64,000 bases of DNA from Palsa-506 sp963707065 (lineage in GTDB: Bacteria > Actinomycetota > Actinomycetes > Streptosporangiales > Streptosporangiaceae). Positions 10,103 through 19,177 of this stretch are shown here, piece by piece (position 1 is the first letter of the stretch; each line of letters opens with the position of its first letter). The stretch is taken from positions 1 to 64,000 of the forward strand of contig CAVPPJ010000020.1 of assembly GCA_963707065.1 (NCBI GenBank), read 5' to 3'. The position numbers were made by a program, and so were the translations under genes. A model generated the notes under the pieces. It worked only from the letters and a program-made list of their open reading frames with translations, searched no databases and was not told the origin of the DNA.

Positions 10103-11749
10103 ATGGCCGCAACATACGACGCTATCGTCGTTGGCGGAGGGCATAACGGACTTGTCGCAGCCGCGTACCTGGCCCGTTCTGGCGCCAGGACCGTGGTGCT
10201 CGAAGGACGGCACAAGACCGGCGGCGCTGCGACCACCGAGGCGCCGTGGCCGGAGGCACCCGAGTTCAAGGTCACCCGGCTCTCCTATGTGATGAGCCTG
10301 ATGCCGCCGACGATCATCTCCGACCTCGATCTCGCCAGGCACGGCTATCAGATCTACCCGATGGGACCGTACTACCAGGCGTTCCCGGAGGGCGGGTCAA
10401 TCAAGCTCTACGCCGATGATGCCAAGCGCAACCACGAGGAAGTGTCCAAGTGGTCCAAGAAGGACGCGGACGCCATGCCGCGCTGGGATGCCTGGCTGGA
10501 GGGCCTCGCCGAGGTGCTCGGCCCGCTGCTGCTGACCGTGCCGCCGACGTTCGGCTCGCGCAAGCCGCGTGACCTGGCCGGCACGCTCAGGCTTGCCTGG
10601 CGGCACAAGGGCCTCGACGTGCGCACGATCGCCGACGTGACCCGGCTGATGACCATGAGCATCGCCGACCTGCTCGATGACTGGTTTGAGTCGCCGCAGG
10701 TCAAGGGCGCGCTCGCGGTCAACGGCGTGATCGGCACCTGGGCGGGCCCGTGCGAGCCGGGCACCGCCTACGTGATGGCGCACCACTCCATCGGCGACGT
10801 CGGCGACGGGCACCTGGGGAACTGGGGATTCCAGGAAGGCGGCATGGGCGGCGTGTCGTCGGCCATCGAGGCGGCCGCCCGCGGCTTCGGCGCGGAGATC
10901 CGCACGAACGCCAGGGTGGCCCGGCTGATCATCACCGACGGCAAGGCGGCCGGCGTGGTGCTGGCTAACGGCGACGAGATCCGGGCCCGCGTCGTGGTCT
11001 CCACGCTGCACCCGCGCACGGCCTTCCTTGAGCATGTCGGCGCGGAGAACCTGCCGGCCGACTTCGCCAGCGACATCGAGCACTGGAAGACCCGCAGCGG
11101 CGTCGTCAAGATCAACCTTGCCCTGGGCGAGCTGCCGGACTTCACCGCCGACCCCGGCTCGAACCTGCAAGAGCACCACACCGGCTCGGTGGAGATGGCG
11201 CCATCGGTCGAGTACATCGAGCGCGCGTTCCAGGACGCACGGGAGGGCCGGCCCGCGCTGCGCCCGTTCAGCGACGGGGTGATCCCGACGGCCTTCGACA
11301 AGAAGCTGGTCCCCGACGGCTACCACATGATGTCGCTGTTCACCCAGTGGGTGCCGTCCGACTGGAACGAAGAGCCGCATACCGCGGAGCTTGAGGCGTA
11401 CGCGGACCGGATGATCGACTGCTACAACGAGGTCGCGCCGAACCTCAAGTCCGCGATCCTGCACAGGGACATCGTCGGGCCACACGAGATGGAGCACGAG
11501 TACGGCCTGATCGGCGGCAACATCTTCCACGGCGAGCTGTCGCTCGAGCAGCTGTTCCACATGCGCCCGGCGCCCGGCTTCGCCGACTACCGCACCCCGG
11601 TCGACGGGTTGTACTACGGCAGCTCGGCCACCCATGCCGGCGGCGGCGTCTGCGGCATCCCCGGCTGGCAGGCGGCCCGCGCGGCGATCGCGGACAAGAA
11701 GGCCGCGCGGCGGGCCCGGCCGGTACGTAAGATCACCCGGCGGTCATGA
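10103..11749 (+). CDS. FAD-dependent oxidoreductase of the phytoene desaturase/amine oxidase superfamily
   Basis: A 548-residue flavoprotein. The Rossmann dinucleotide motif is at the very N-terminus (AIVVGGGHNGLVAAAYLARS), followed by LEGRHKTGGAATTE. The C-terminal FAD motif is in the region YYGSSATHAGGGVCGIPG. It belongs to the bacterial branch of CrtI-like oxidoreductases that are not carotenoid enzymes, and no other carotenoid gene is present. Its start follows GGAAAGGAAGG, which favours 10103 over the in-frame 10064. The stop overlaps the next ATG (ATGA), so it is coupled to the acyl-CoA synthetase. The palindrome upstream places it in the TetR regulon. A paralogue lies at 23044-24660. 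The substrate is unknown. Confidence 0.82.
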   Translation: MAATYDAIVVGGGHNGLVAAAYLARSGARTVVLEGRHKTGGAATTEAPWPEAPEFKVTRLSYVMSLMPPTIISDLDLARHGYQIYPMGPYYQAFPEGGSIKLYADDAKRNHEEVSKWSKKDADAMPRWDAWLEGLAEVLGPLLLTVPPTFGSRKPRDLAGTLRLAWRHKGLDVRTIADVTRLMTMSIADLLDDWFESPQVKGALAVNGVIGTWAGPCEPGTAYVMAHHSIGDVGDGHLGNWGFQEGGMGGVSSAIEAAARGFGAEIRTNARVARLIITDGKAAGVVLANGDEIRARVVVSTLHPRTAFLEHVGAENLPADFASDIEHWKTRSGVVKINLALGELPDFTADPGSNLQEHHTGSVEMAPSVEYIERAFQDAREGRPALRPFSDGVIPTAFDKKLVPDGYHMMSLFTQWVPSDWNEEPHTAELEAYADRMIDCYNEVAPNLKSAILHRDIVGPHEMEHEYGLIGGNIFHGELSLEQLFHMRPAPGFADYRTPVDGLYYGSSATHAGGGVCGIPGWQAARAAIADKKAARRARPVRKITRRS

Positions 11750-13939
11750 GCATCGAAGAACAGCTACAAGCGGGAGAACGGATATCCCTCCCGGCTGCCG
11801 GACCCCAGCGGCCAGTGCTGCAGGCGATGCTCGAAGCGACCAGCATCGCGCTGGTCGGCGCCTCGCCGCGGCCGGGCAGCTTCGGCCAGCGGATGATCGC
11901 CGAGGTGGCCAGGAGCCCGGCCAGGCCGGACATCTACCTGGTCAATCCCCGGTACCGGCAGATCGGCGAGCGGCACTGCTACCCGTCGCTCGCCGACCTG
12001 CCCGGGCCGGCCGACCTGGTACTGCTCGGCGTCCCCGACGCCGCGCTTGAGCAGCAGCTCAGCCTGGCCGCCGGCCGCGGCGATGCCGCGGCGGTGATCT
12101 TCGGAAACGCGCACGAGGACCCGCTGCCCGGCCAGCCGGACCTGCGTGAGCGCCTGGCCGCGATCGCGCGGGGAGCGGGCATGCAGCTGTGCGGGGCCGG
12201 CTGCATGGGATTCGTCAACGTGGCCAGGGGCCTGCGGGCGATCGGCTACGTCGAGCCTGAGCAGCTGCCGGCCGGCCCAGTCGCGCTGGTCACGCATTCG
12301 GGCTCGGTGTTCTCCGCGATGCTGCGCAGCCGCCGGGCGATCGGATTCACCCTCGCGGTCTCCTCCGGCCAGGAACTCGTCACCACCGCCGCCGCCTACC
12401 TGGAGTACGCGCTCGGCCTGCCGGAGACCAGGGTGCTCGCCCTGGTACTGGAGGCGATGCGCGAGCCGGACCGGCTGCGGTCGGTGCTGGCCGCTGCCGC
12501 CGCCAGGGACATCCCGGTGGTGCTGCTGACAGTGGGCAGCTCGTCTGCGGGCCGGGCGATGGTGGCGGCCCACTCGGGCGCGCTGGCCGCCCAGGACGGC
12601 GGCTGGGAGGCGCTCACGGACGCCTACGGGGTGCACCGGGCCGGCGACCTGGCCGAGCTGGCGGACACCCTCGAGCTGTTCGCCATCGGCCGCCGCGTCC
12701 GGCCGGGGCGGGCGGCGGGGGCCGGGATCGCGACAGTGCATGACTCGGGCCTCGAGCGCGCGCACACGGCGGACCTCGCCGAGGAACTCGGCGTGCCGTA
12801 CGCGGCGATCGGCGAGCCGACGCTGGCCCGGCTCGCTGCCGTGCTCGATCCCGGCCTGCAGCCGGCCAACCCGCTCGACGTCTGGGGCACCGGCGGCGAT
12901 GCCGAGCGCCAGCTCGCCGACTCGCTCAGCGCGCTGGCCGACGATCCGGCAGTCGCCGCCGTCGCGCTGGCCGTCGACCTGATCCGCGAATTCGACGGCG
13001 ACCGTTCCTATCCCGGCGCGGTGCTGGCCGCGGCGGCCCGCACCGCCAAGCCGGTCGCCGTGCTGGCCGGCCTGGCCAGTGCCGTCGACCAGGACGCGGC
13101 GGCCGAACTGCGCCGGGCCGGTATCCCCGTGCTGGAGGGCACGCGCACCGGCCTGCTGGCCCTGCGGCACCTGCTGGACCATGCGCCAGTCACCGGCGCC
13201 GGCCGCCGGCGCGGCCTGCCGCTCGTGGCCGGCCCGACGACCAGCACCGGCCGCGCGCGGCGCCGCTCGATGGCCGCCCTCCTGCGTGCGTGCCCTGGCC
13301 GGCCAGGCCGCCGGGGCGCCGCTGCTGAGCCTGCTCCGCGAGTACGGGATCGCCGCCGCGCGCAGCGATCCGGCCGCGGACATCGACGCCGCGCTGGCCG
13401 CCGCCGCCTCGGTCGGCTACCCGGTCGTGCTGAAGACGGCCGAGCCGGAGATCCTGCACAAGTCCGATGCGGGCGGCGTCATCCTCGGCGTCCGCGGCCC
13501 GGCCGAGCTTGCCGCCGCCTACCGGGACCTGTCCGCGAGGCTCGGCCCGCGAGTGCTCGTCTGCGAGAGCGTCCCGCCCGGCACCGAGCTCTCGCTCGGC
13601 ATCGCCCGCGACGCGGACCTCGGCCCGCTCATCGTCGTCGGCGCCGGCGGCGTGCTGGTGGAACTGCTGGCCGACCGGGCGGTCGCGCTGCCGCCGGTGG
13701 ACGAGGACCAGGCCAGGCGGATGATCGGCAGGCTGCGCGCGGGCCGGCTGCTGGCCGGGGTCCGCGGCGCGCCGCCGGCCGACTCCGATGCGGTGATCCG
13801 GGCGATCACCGGGCTGTCCGCGCTCGCCGCCGAGCTGGGCGGCGAGCTTGAGGCGCTGGACGTGAACCCGCTGATCTGCGGCCCGGCCGGGGCGGTCGCC
13901 GTCGACGCGCTGGCCATCCCGCGTGCAGCCCGCCGCTAG
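11746..13939 (+). CDS. ADP-forming acetate/acyl-CoA synthetase family protein (alpha-beta fusion), one frameshift
   Basis: An NDP-forming acyl-CoA synthetase with both halves fused. The CoA-binding Rossmann domain comes first (ALVGASPRPGSFGQRMI), then the ligase domains, including the expected active-site His region MVAAHSGALAAQDG. The C-terminal ATP-grasp half carries YPVVLKTAEPEILHKSDAGG, LGPLIVVGAGGVLVELLADR and LEALDVNPLICG. The ATP-grasp half is in another frame; the switch is near 13275, where one base too many sits in a GC-rich stretch. About 730 residues if repaired, normal for the fused family. It overlaps the flavoprotein stop by four bases. It probably activates, or recovers ATP from, the acyl product of the amine pathway; that role is inferred from context. 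Confidence 0.8.
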
Positions 13940-13950
13940 CTAGTGCCGCA

Positions 13951-14553
13951 TCAAGCTACGTTTGCTCGGTCGACGACTCGGCGGTGGCCGGCCCGAGGCT
14001 GCCATCCAGCCGGCGGGTCCTCGCCGGTTCGTCCGTCCACCGCTTCCCTGAGCAGGTCGGCGTGCCCGGTGTGCCGGCCATATTCCTCGATCAGGTCGCA
14101 CACGAGCCGACGGAGGCTGGCATGGGCGCCGTCGGACCTGGAGGCGTGGACGAGCTGGCCGAGCCCGCCGTCAGCCAGGGCCGCGCTGAGCCTGCCGCGG
14201 GAGCGCTCGACGGCGTCGTCCCACAGCGCGTAGAGCTGCTCCGGCGTATCGTCCGCGGCGGTGGTGAACTCCCACTCATCGTCGCTGCCGTCCCAGCCAA
14301 GGGCATCCCAGGGCGCACCCAGGGGCTCCCCGGTCAACTTGGTGGTGGACATGTAGTCCTCATTGATGGCGAGGTGCTTGAGCAGGCCTCCGAGGGTCAG
14401 CGCGGAGGCACCGACGCGAGCCTGCAGCCCGGTGGCGTCCAGGTCGTCGGCCTTCCAGCGGAAGGTGGTGCGCAACCGGTCCAGCGCCCCAGTCAGGTGC
14501 GCGGCCTCGGTGCCAGCCATGGGCGGTTCCCAGGGGTAGCCGGTGTTAGTCAT
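13951..14553 (-). CDS. DinB/DUF664 family protein
   Basis: A 200-residue protein of the DinB-like four-helix bundle superfamily, which in actinobacteria includes mycothiol-dependent enzymes. The usual layout is visible: an N-terminal helix with AHLTGALDRLRTTFRWKADD, LGGLLKHLAINEDYM with the first metal-type His, and the C-terminal DLIEEYGRHTGHADLLREA with the paired His residues. The ATG is the first good start. It is convergent with the CoA ligase, with 11 bases between the stops. The specific substrate is unknown. Confidence 0.8.
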   Translation of the reverse strand: MTNTGYPWEPPMAGTEAAHLTGALDRLRTTFRWKADDLDATGLQARVGASALTLGGLLKHLAINEDYMSTTKLTGEPLGAPWDALGWDGSDDEWEFTTAADDTPEQLYALWDDAVERSRGRLSAALADGGLGQLVHASRSDGAHASLRRLVCDLIEEYGRHTGHADLLREAVDGRTGEDPPAGWQPRAGHRRVVDRANVA

Positions 14554-14625
14554 ACCGGCACCGTAGATCCCATTAAGGACGTTCTGCGTCCGGAATGTCG
14601 GTGCTCCACGAGGAGTTGCGGCCCG

Positions 14626-14976
14626 TCAGCCGCCTTCATCACCGGCGGTCTGCTGGGTAATGCCCTGCACGAACTTGAACTTCGACAGGCACTCCTGCAG
14701 CTGGGCCACGTTTCCGTCGCTGGCATTGGTGGTGTTGTATTCCACTGCGCTCATGCTGTTGATCAAGGTCCGGTGCGACGGCAGCGCCATCGGCCGCACG
14801 TTCGGCACGTGCGAGCATGCGGCGCGGACGTGCAGTTCCTGCGCCACGGTGGTGTTCGCGCTGAAGCTGACCGTTACCCACTGCTTGTCGAGGGCGGCAT
14901 CCATCTTCGCGCACCCGGTGAGCACCAGCAGCAGGACGGCAGTCGCGGCGACGCGGACTTTTGCTCGCGCTTGCAT
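14626..14976 (-). CDS. Small secreted lipoprotein, unknown function
   Basis: A 116-residue protein with a lipoprotein signal: a basic N-terminus (QARAKVRV), a hydrophobic core and the lipobox VLTGC with Cys near residue 22. The mature part is about 95 residues with three further Cys but no motif I recognise. It follows the same strand as the DinB gene, about 70 bp upstream of it. A GGAGAGG-like sequence precedes the ATG, supporting the start. It may be a lineage-specific surface lipoprotein. Confidence 0.65.
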   Translation of the reverse strand: MQARAKVRVAATAVLLLVLTGCAKMDAALDKQWVTVSFSANTTVAQELHVRAACSHVPNVRPMALPSHRTLINSMSAVEYNTTNASDGNVAQLQECLSKFKFVQGITQQTAGDEGG

Positions 14977-15137
14977 GCGCCTCTCCTGGCATCAGGTCGT
15001 GGAGATACCACGCTAGCCTGTCCCTCACACGAGCCAGCGGGTGCCAGGCCTGCCTGCGGCGGGCAGCAGATCATGGCACACGCCAGTCCCGCGCGACTCT
15101 TCCGCATCAGTATCGAACATGTTAGCGTACCTTGGTG

Positions 15138-15380
15138 ATGACCAGCGAAGATCCGGTTGAGCCCGTGCCCCGACGCATCCCGGCTGGCGTGATGATGAGC
15201 AGCACCAGACACGAACCGCGGCATCGCCAGGCCGAGGTGCTGTGCACCGACCAGGGCTGGCGGCCGGCCGAAATCCTGGCCTGGGCACGGTGCCAGGCCG
15301 GCTGGGCGGCCCTGATCAGGTGGCCGGACGGCACCCAGGACTGGCGGCAGCACGACCGCCGCCTCATCCGCCCAGCCTGA
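15138..15380 (+). CDS. Small hypothetical protein
   Basis: An 80-residue ORF with no recognised domain. Its C-terminal half (AEILAWARCQAGWAALIRWP, then DGTQDWRQHDRRLIRP) resembles a type of short actinobacterial hypothetical protein with WRPAEVLAW- and SYDGWSLRP-like ends. The start is uncertain: ATG at 15138, 15192 or 15195 are all possible. Codon use is GC-biased at third positions, which supports coding. It is divergent from the lipoprotein gene. Confidence 0.45.
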   Translation: MTSEDPVEPVPRRIPAGVMMSSTRHEPRHRQAEVLCTDQGWRPAEILAWARCQAGWAALIRWPDGTQDWRQHDRRLIRPA

Positions 15381-15530
15381 GGCCCGGCAGGCCGGCCGAT
15401 GCCCGCAGGGCGGCCGACCTGCTGCCCGCAGGGCGGCCGGCCGGCCCGCTCGACGGCATCACCGCGCGCCCTCCGCACCGGTACCCGGCCGACCGCCCCT
15501 GCGGGCGCCGGCACCGTGACACCGGCACCG

Positions 15531-15542
15531 TGACAGATGTCA
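15531..15542. promoter_or_regulatory. Short inverted repeat upstream of the ABC/two-component operon
   Basis: TGACAGATGTCA has five-base arms TGACA/TGTCA. It follows two direct copies of CCGGCACCGTGACA and lies about 100 bp before the ATPase start at 15643. It could be an operator for the operon, for instance for its own response regulator; no more can be said from sequence. The rest of 15381-15642 shows no gene. Confidence 0.3.
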
Positions 15543-15642
15543 TGGCGCTTCCCTGAGATGGCGCACTGCCGCCAGGCACTCCGCGGCTGGTGCTATGTAA
15601 GGGCGGCCCGTAGGGGGCCGGATTCACCTGAAGGGAATTGTC

Positions 15643-16650
15643 ATGAGTCAACGAGGACGCGGACAGGCCGGAGCGCCGGTGGTGTCCTTCGATGAGGTCA
15701 GCAAGGTCTACGGGAACGTGCGGGCGGTCGACGGCCTGTCCCTGGACTTGCGCCGGGGGGAGACGGTGGCTTTCCTCGGCCCGAACGGCGCGGGTAAGTC
15801 GACGTCACTCGACATGCTCCTCGCGCTGCGCAAGCCGACTTCCGGCCGGATCCGGGTGCTCGGCGGCGACCCGTACACCGGGGTCAAGTCCGGCCGGGTC
15901 GGCGCAATGCTCCAGTCCGGCGGGCTGATGCCCGAGGTGACCGTGCGGGAGCTGGTCGCCCTGGTGACCGGCTTCCATCCGCGGCCGCTGCCCGTCACGC
16001 AGACGCTCAAGCGCGCCGGAATCGCGGACATCGCGGATCGCCGGGTGGACCGGCTGTCCGGTGGCCAGACGCAGCGGGTCAGGTTCGCGCTGGCGATCGT
16101 GGGCGAAAGCGACCTGATCGTGCTGGACGAGCCCACCACGGCGATGGACGTGGAAGGCCGGCAGGCGTTCTGGGCCAACATGAAGGCCGAGGTCGCCGAG
16201 GGGCGGACCCTGCTGTTCGCCACGCATTACATGGAAGAAGCAGATAGCGCCGCCGACCGGATCCTGGTGATCAACAAGGGCAGGCTGCTGGCCGACGGCA
16301 CGCCATCCGAGATCAAGGAAAAGGCCGGGGCCAAGCGGCTTTCCTTCCGGCTTGACCGGCTGGACGAGACGTTCCTGCTGGGGCTGCCCGCGCTGGTGAA
16401 CATCGAGATCAGGCACGACCTGGTGCAGATCCAGTCAGCCGATTCCGATCGCACGCTGTACGCGCTGCTGGACGCCGGCTACCGGCCGCGGGAGGTCGAC
16501 ATCTCCAGCCTGGGCCTGGAGCAGGCATTCCTGGCCATCACGGCGGAAGACAACAGAGCCGGCGCCGCCGGACAGGAAACGGCCGCAGCTGCCGGGCAGG
16601 CGGCGGGATACGCCCGGCACAACGATCAGGCGAAGGAGATGGCCCGATGA
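15643..16650 (+). CDS. ABC-2 type transporter ATP-binding protein
   Basis: A 335-residue ATPase of the DrrA/CcmA type. It has Walker A FLGPNGAGKST, the signature LSGGQTQRVRFALAI, Walker B SDLIVLDEPTTAMD and the switch His in LLFATHYMEEAD. The C-terminal extension is Ala/Gln-rich. The ATG follows GAAGGGA. It overlaps the permease gene by four bases. With the downstream kinase and regulator it forms the common actinobacterial layout of an exporter controlled by a NarL-type two-component system, typically for drug or cell-envelope stress. Confidence 0.88.
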   Translation: MSQRGRGQAGAPVVSFDEVSKVYGNVRAVDGLSLDLRRGETVAFLGPNGAGKSTSLDMLLALRKPTSGRIRVLGGDPYTGVKSGRVGAMLQSGGLMPEVTVRELVALVTGFHPRPLPVTQTLKRAGIADIADRRVDRLSGGQTQRVRFALAIVGESDLIVLDEPTTAMDVEGRQAFWANMKAEVAEGRTLLFATHYMEEADSAADRILVINKGRLLADGTPSEIKEKAGAKRLSFRLDRLDETFLLGLPALVNIEIRHDLVQIQSADSDRTLYALLDAGYRPREVDISSLGLEQAFLAITAEDNRAGAAGQETAAAAGQAAGYARHNDQAKEMAR

Positions 16651-17378
16651 AAGCGACGCTGGCACTGGCCCGCACGGAAACACTGCGGCTATCACGCAAC
16701 AAGCGCTACCTGATCTTCTCGATCGCGCTGCCGGTCATGCTGTACCTGGTCTTCGGCAAGCAGGCCAGCGCCACCTCCTACGGCGTTGAGTTCACGGCCT
16801 TCTACATGGTCGGGATGGCCTCGGTCGGCGCGTTCAGCGGTGCGCTCACCGGCAACGCGCAGCGCATCTCCCAGGAACGCAAGGACGGCTGGATCCGGCA
16901 GCTGCGGCTGACCGCGCTGCCACCGGGCTCTTACGTGGTCGCCAAGATCATCGCCTCCATGGCCACCACGGTGCCGTCCATCATCGCCGTGCTGGCGCTC
17001 GGCCATTTCTACGGCGGCGTCCAGCTGGCGGCCTGGAAGTGGCTGGCCATCGGCGCGGCAATCTGGCTGGGCACGATGACGTTTGCCGCGCTGGCGGTCG
17101 CCATCGGCTACCGGTTCATGCCCGACACCGTCCAGCCCGTCACCATGTTCGTTTACTTCCTGATGTCGATCCTCGGTGGCCTGTGGTTCCCGCTCAGCAA
17201 CGGGATCCTGCGGAGCATCGGCCAGGTCCTGCCCACCTACCAGGTCACCAGGATCGGCACCGACGTCATCGCCAGCGGGACAGTGTCGATGACATCGATC
17301 GTGACGATCCTGGCCTGGCTGGCCGGCTTCATCGCACTGGCCGTCCTGGCCGTACGCAACACGGCCGAGACGATCTGA
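16647..17378 (+). CDS. ABC-2 type transporter permease
   Basis: A 243-residue permease with six predicted membrane segments, for example YLIFSIALPVMLYLVFG and VTMFVYFLMSILGGLWFPLS. It is the membrane partner of the preceding ATPase and is preceded by AAGGAG within the ATPase gene. The ATGA overlap indicates coupling. Substrate unknown; such pairs usually export hydrophobic drugs or lipids. Confidence 0.88.
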   Translation: MKATLALARTETLRLSRNKRYLIFSIALPVMLYLVFGKQASATSYGVEFTAFYMVGMASVGAFSGALTGNAQRISQERKDGWIRQLRLTALPPGSYVVAKIIASMATTVPSIIAVLALGHFYGGVQLAAWKWLAIGAAIWLGTMTFAALAVAIGYRFMPDTVQPVTMFVYFLMSILGGLWFPLSNGILRSIGQVLPTYQVTRIGTDVIASGTVSMTSIVTILAWLAGFIALAVLAVRNTAETI

Positions 17379-17481
17379 GCCGGACACGGCTGATGCCCGC
17401 CCGGCCGGCGCGTGCGCACACCGATACGCCCCGGCGGGCGGGCATGGCAGCATGGAAACAATGCAGGATGGCGAGGTAAGC

Positions 17482-19026
17482 ATGAGCATTGCCGTCGGTA
17501 CCCGGAACCGGCCGGGCCCTGGATCGGGGGGGCCGCTGCGGTGGTTCTTCTCGGCAGTCTGGCTCGTCTACCTCATCCAGCCGGTCAGCGAGCTGTTCGG
17601 CCACCAGCACACGGCGTTGTGGACCATCGGTGGCCTGGCCATCACGGTGACGTTCTGCGTCGTCTATGTCGGCGTGATCGGCGCCTGGGACAGCAACCCC
17701 CGGATGGCGCAGCGAGGGCTCGCGGTCATCTTCGCGCTCGCCGTGCTGGCCTGCGTGGTGTACGGGTCGGACTGGCTGCCGATGTGGATCTACGTCTCCG
17801 CGGCTACCGGCTTCGTCATTCCTGGCTGGCGCCCCGCGATGCTGGCGGTGCTCGGAGTCGGCGGCTGCTACGCGCTGCTGTCGTGGCTGACTCACTTCAG
17901 CGTCGACGACTTCCTGATCGACTTGCTGCCCGTCGTGCTGATCGGCTGGGCCATGTGCGGCTTCAGGACGCAGATCATGCTGACGCGGGAGCTCGGCCAG
18001 GCCCGCGAGACCGTCGCGAAGCTGGCGGCGAACGAGGAGCGGCTGCGCCTCGCCCGCGACATGCACGACCTGACCGGGCAGTCGCTCTCGCTGGTCACGC
18101 TCAAAGCAGAGCTAGCCAGGAAGATGCTGGGCAGGCTGCCGCAGACCAGCGAGCGCGACGCCGCGATGAGCGAGGTCGACGACATCGGCCGGGTCAGCCG
18201 GCAGACGCTGCAGGACATCAGGGAGGCCGTCAGCGGGTACCGGCGCCCGACGCTCGCCATCGAGATCATCACCGCGCGGACCGCCCTGGAGGCCGCCGCC
18301 ATCCGGCTGGACGACGATCCGGCCGTGACACTGCGGTCAGGCACTTTCGACCCCGACGCGGAAGCGGCGCTCGCCTGGTGCCTGCGGGAGGCCGTCACCA
18401 ACGTGATCCGTCATTCGGGCGCAAAGAGCTGCCGGGTGCGGCTGACGCAGCAGGCGGGCGAGATCTCCCTTGAGGTCAGTGACACTGGCCGCGGATTCGG
18501 CGGCCGGACGGCACCGGCGCGGGACAACGCGGCGGCCCGGCGGCCCGGCGACGGAGGCGCCCAGTCGCGGCCGGCCAGCCGGGTGAGCCGTACGCCCCTC
18601 CTGGCCGGCCAGGAACCCGGTCCCGCAGGCCAGGAACCCGGTCCCGCAGGCGAGGAACCCGGTCCGGCTGGCCAAGAGTCCGGTCCTGCTGGCCAGCAGC
18701 CCGGTCCGGCGCAGGCGGCCGGCAGCGGACTGCGGGGGATGTCCGAGCGGCTGGCCGCCATCGGCGGCCGGCTGTCATTCGGACAGGCGGCCGGCGCCGC
18801 CGGCGCTGGCGGCCGCGGCTTCCGGCTCGTCGCCACCGTGCCGGAAACACCGGCGCTGCCCCCCGACGAGGAAGCACGGCGCACCGATGAGGGCGAGCAC
18901 GGCGAGACTCCGCCCCCGGGATCGGCCGCCGCCGGCCCGCCCAACGGCACCGGCCACGAAGGCCACGAAGGCCACGAAGGCCAGCATGCGGGGCAGCACC
19001 GGAGCGCCGCCGCGCGGCCGGAATGA
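17482..19026 (+). CDS. NarL-type sensor histidine kinase with expanded ATP lid
   Basis: A 514-residue membrane kinase. Five or six N-terminal membrane segments (residues about 20-170) lead to a dimerisation domain with the phospho-acceptor His in RLRLARDMHDLTGQSLSLV, as in HisKA_3 proteins. The ATPase domain shows the N box REAVTNVIRHSGA, G1 SDTGRGFGG and G2 GSGLRGMSERLAAIGGRL. About 70 residues of low-complexity sequence with five 7-residue repeats lie between G1 and G2. The C-terminus is rich in Gly-His-Glu (GHEGHEGHEG). GAGGT before 17482 supports that ATG over an in-frame upstream ATG at 17452. It presumably phosphorylates the response regulator at 19178. Confidence 0.85.
   Translation: MSIAVGTRNRPGPGSGGPLRWFFSAVWLVYLIQPVSELFGHQHTALWTIGGLAITVTFCVVYVGVIGAWDSNPRMAQRGLAVIFALAVLACVVYGSDWLPMWIYVSAATGFVIPGWRPAMLAVLGVGGCYALLSWLTHFSVDDFLIDLLPVVLIGWAMCGFRTQIMLTRELGQARETVAKLAANEERLRLARDMHDLTGQSLSLVTLKAELARKMLGRLPQTSERDAAMSEVDDIGRVSRQTLQDIREAVSGYRRPTLAIEIITARTALEAAAIRLDDDPAVTLRSGTFDPDAEAALAWCLREAVTNVIRHSGAKSCRVRLTQQAGEISLEVSDTGRGFGGRTAPARDNAAARRPGDGGAQSRPASRVSRTPLLAGQEPGPAGQEPGPAGEEPGPAGQESGPAGQQPGPAQAAGSGLRGMSERLAAIGGRLSFGQAAGAAGAGGRGFRLVATVPETPALPPDEEARRTDEGEHGETPPPGSAAAGPPNGTGHEGHEGHEGQHAGQHRSAAARPE
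18607..18711 (+). repeat. Five tandem 21-bp repeats inside the kinase gene
   Basis: Five in-frame copies encode GQEPGPA and variants (GQEPGPA, GQEPGPA, GEEPGPA, GQESGPA, GQQPGPA). They lie in the ATP-lid region of the histidine kinase. Later copies differ at synonymous positions, so this is not a recent duplication of all units. Confidence 0.85.
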
Positions 19027-19034
19027 CGCCAGAT

Positions 19035-19175
19035 CGCGTTACCGTGCCTGCCCGCGTTGCCGTGCCTGCCCGCGTTGCCGTGCCTGCCGCGTTGCCGTGC
19101 CAGCCCGCGATTACCGTGCCAGCCCGCGATACCACGCCGGACCGCGATACCGTGCCAGACCGCGGTACCGTGCCG
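19035..19175 (+). repeat. Degenerate tandem repeat, period about 18 bp
   Basis: Seven to eight copies of a unit close to CGCGTTGCCGTGCCTGCC fill the gap between kinase and response regulator. Copies drift along the array (CGCGATACCGTGCCAGAC near the end) and some are 17 bp. Each carries a CCGTGCC core, and the array ends at the GTG start of the regulator. Confidence 0.8.
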
Positions 19176-19177
19176 CA

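Noticed and set aside
10103..11749. Carotenoid phytoene desaturase (crtI)
   Set aside because: The fold is shared, but no crtE, crtB or other carotenoid gene is nearby, and the context is amine catabolism.
19035..19175. CRISPR-like repeat array
   Set aside because: Units of 17-18 bp follow each other directly with no spacers, and there are no cas genes.
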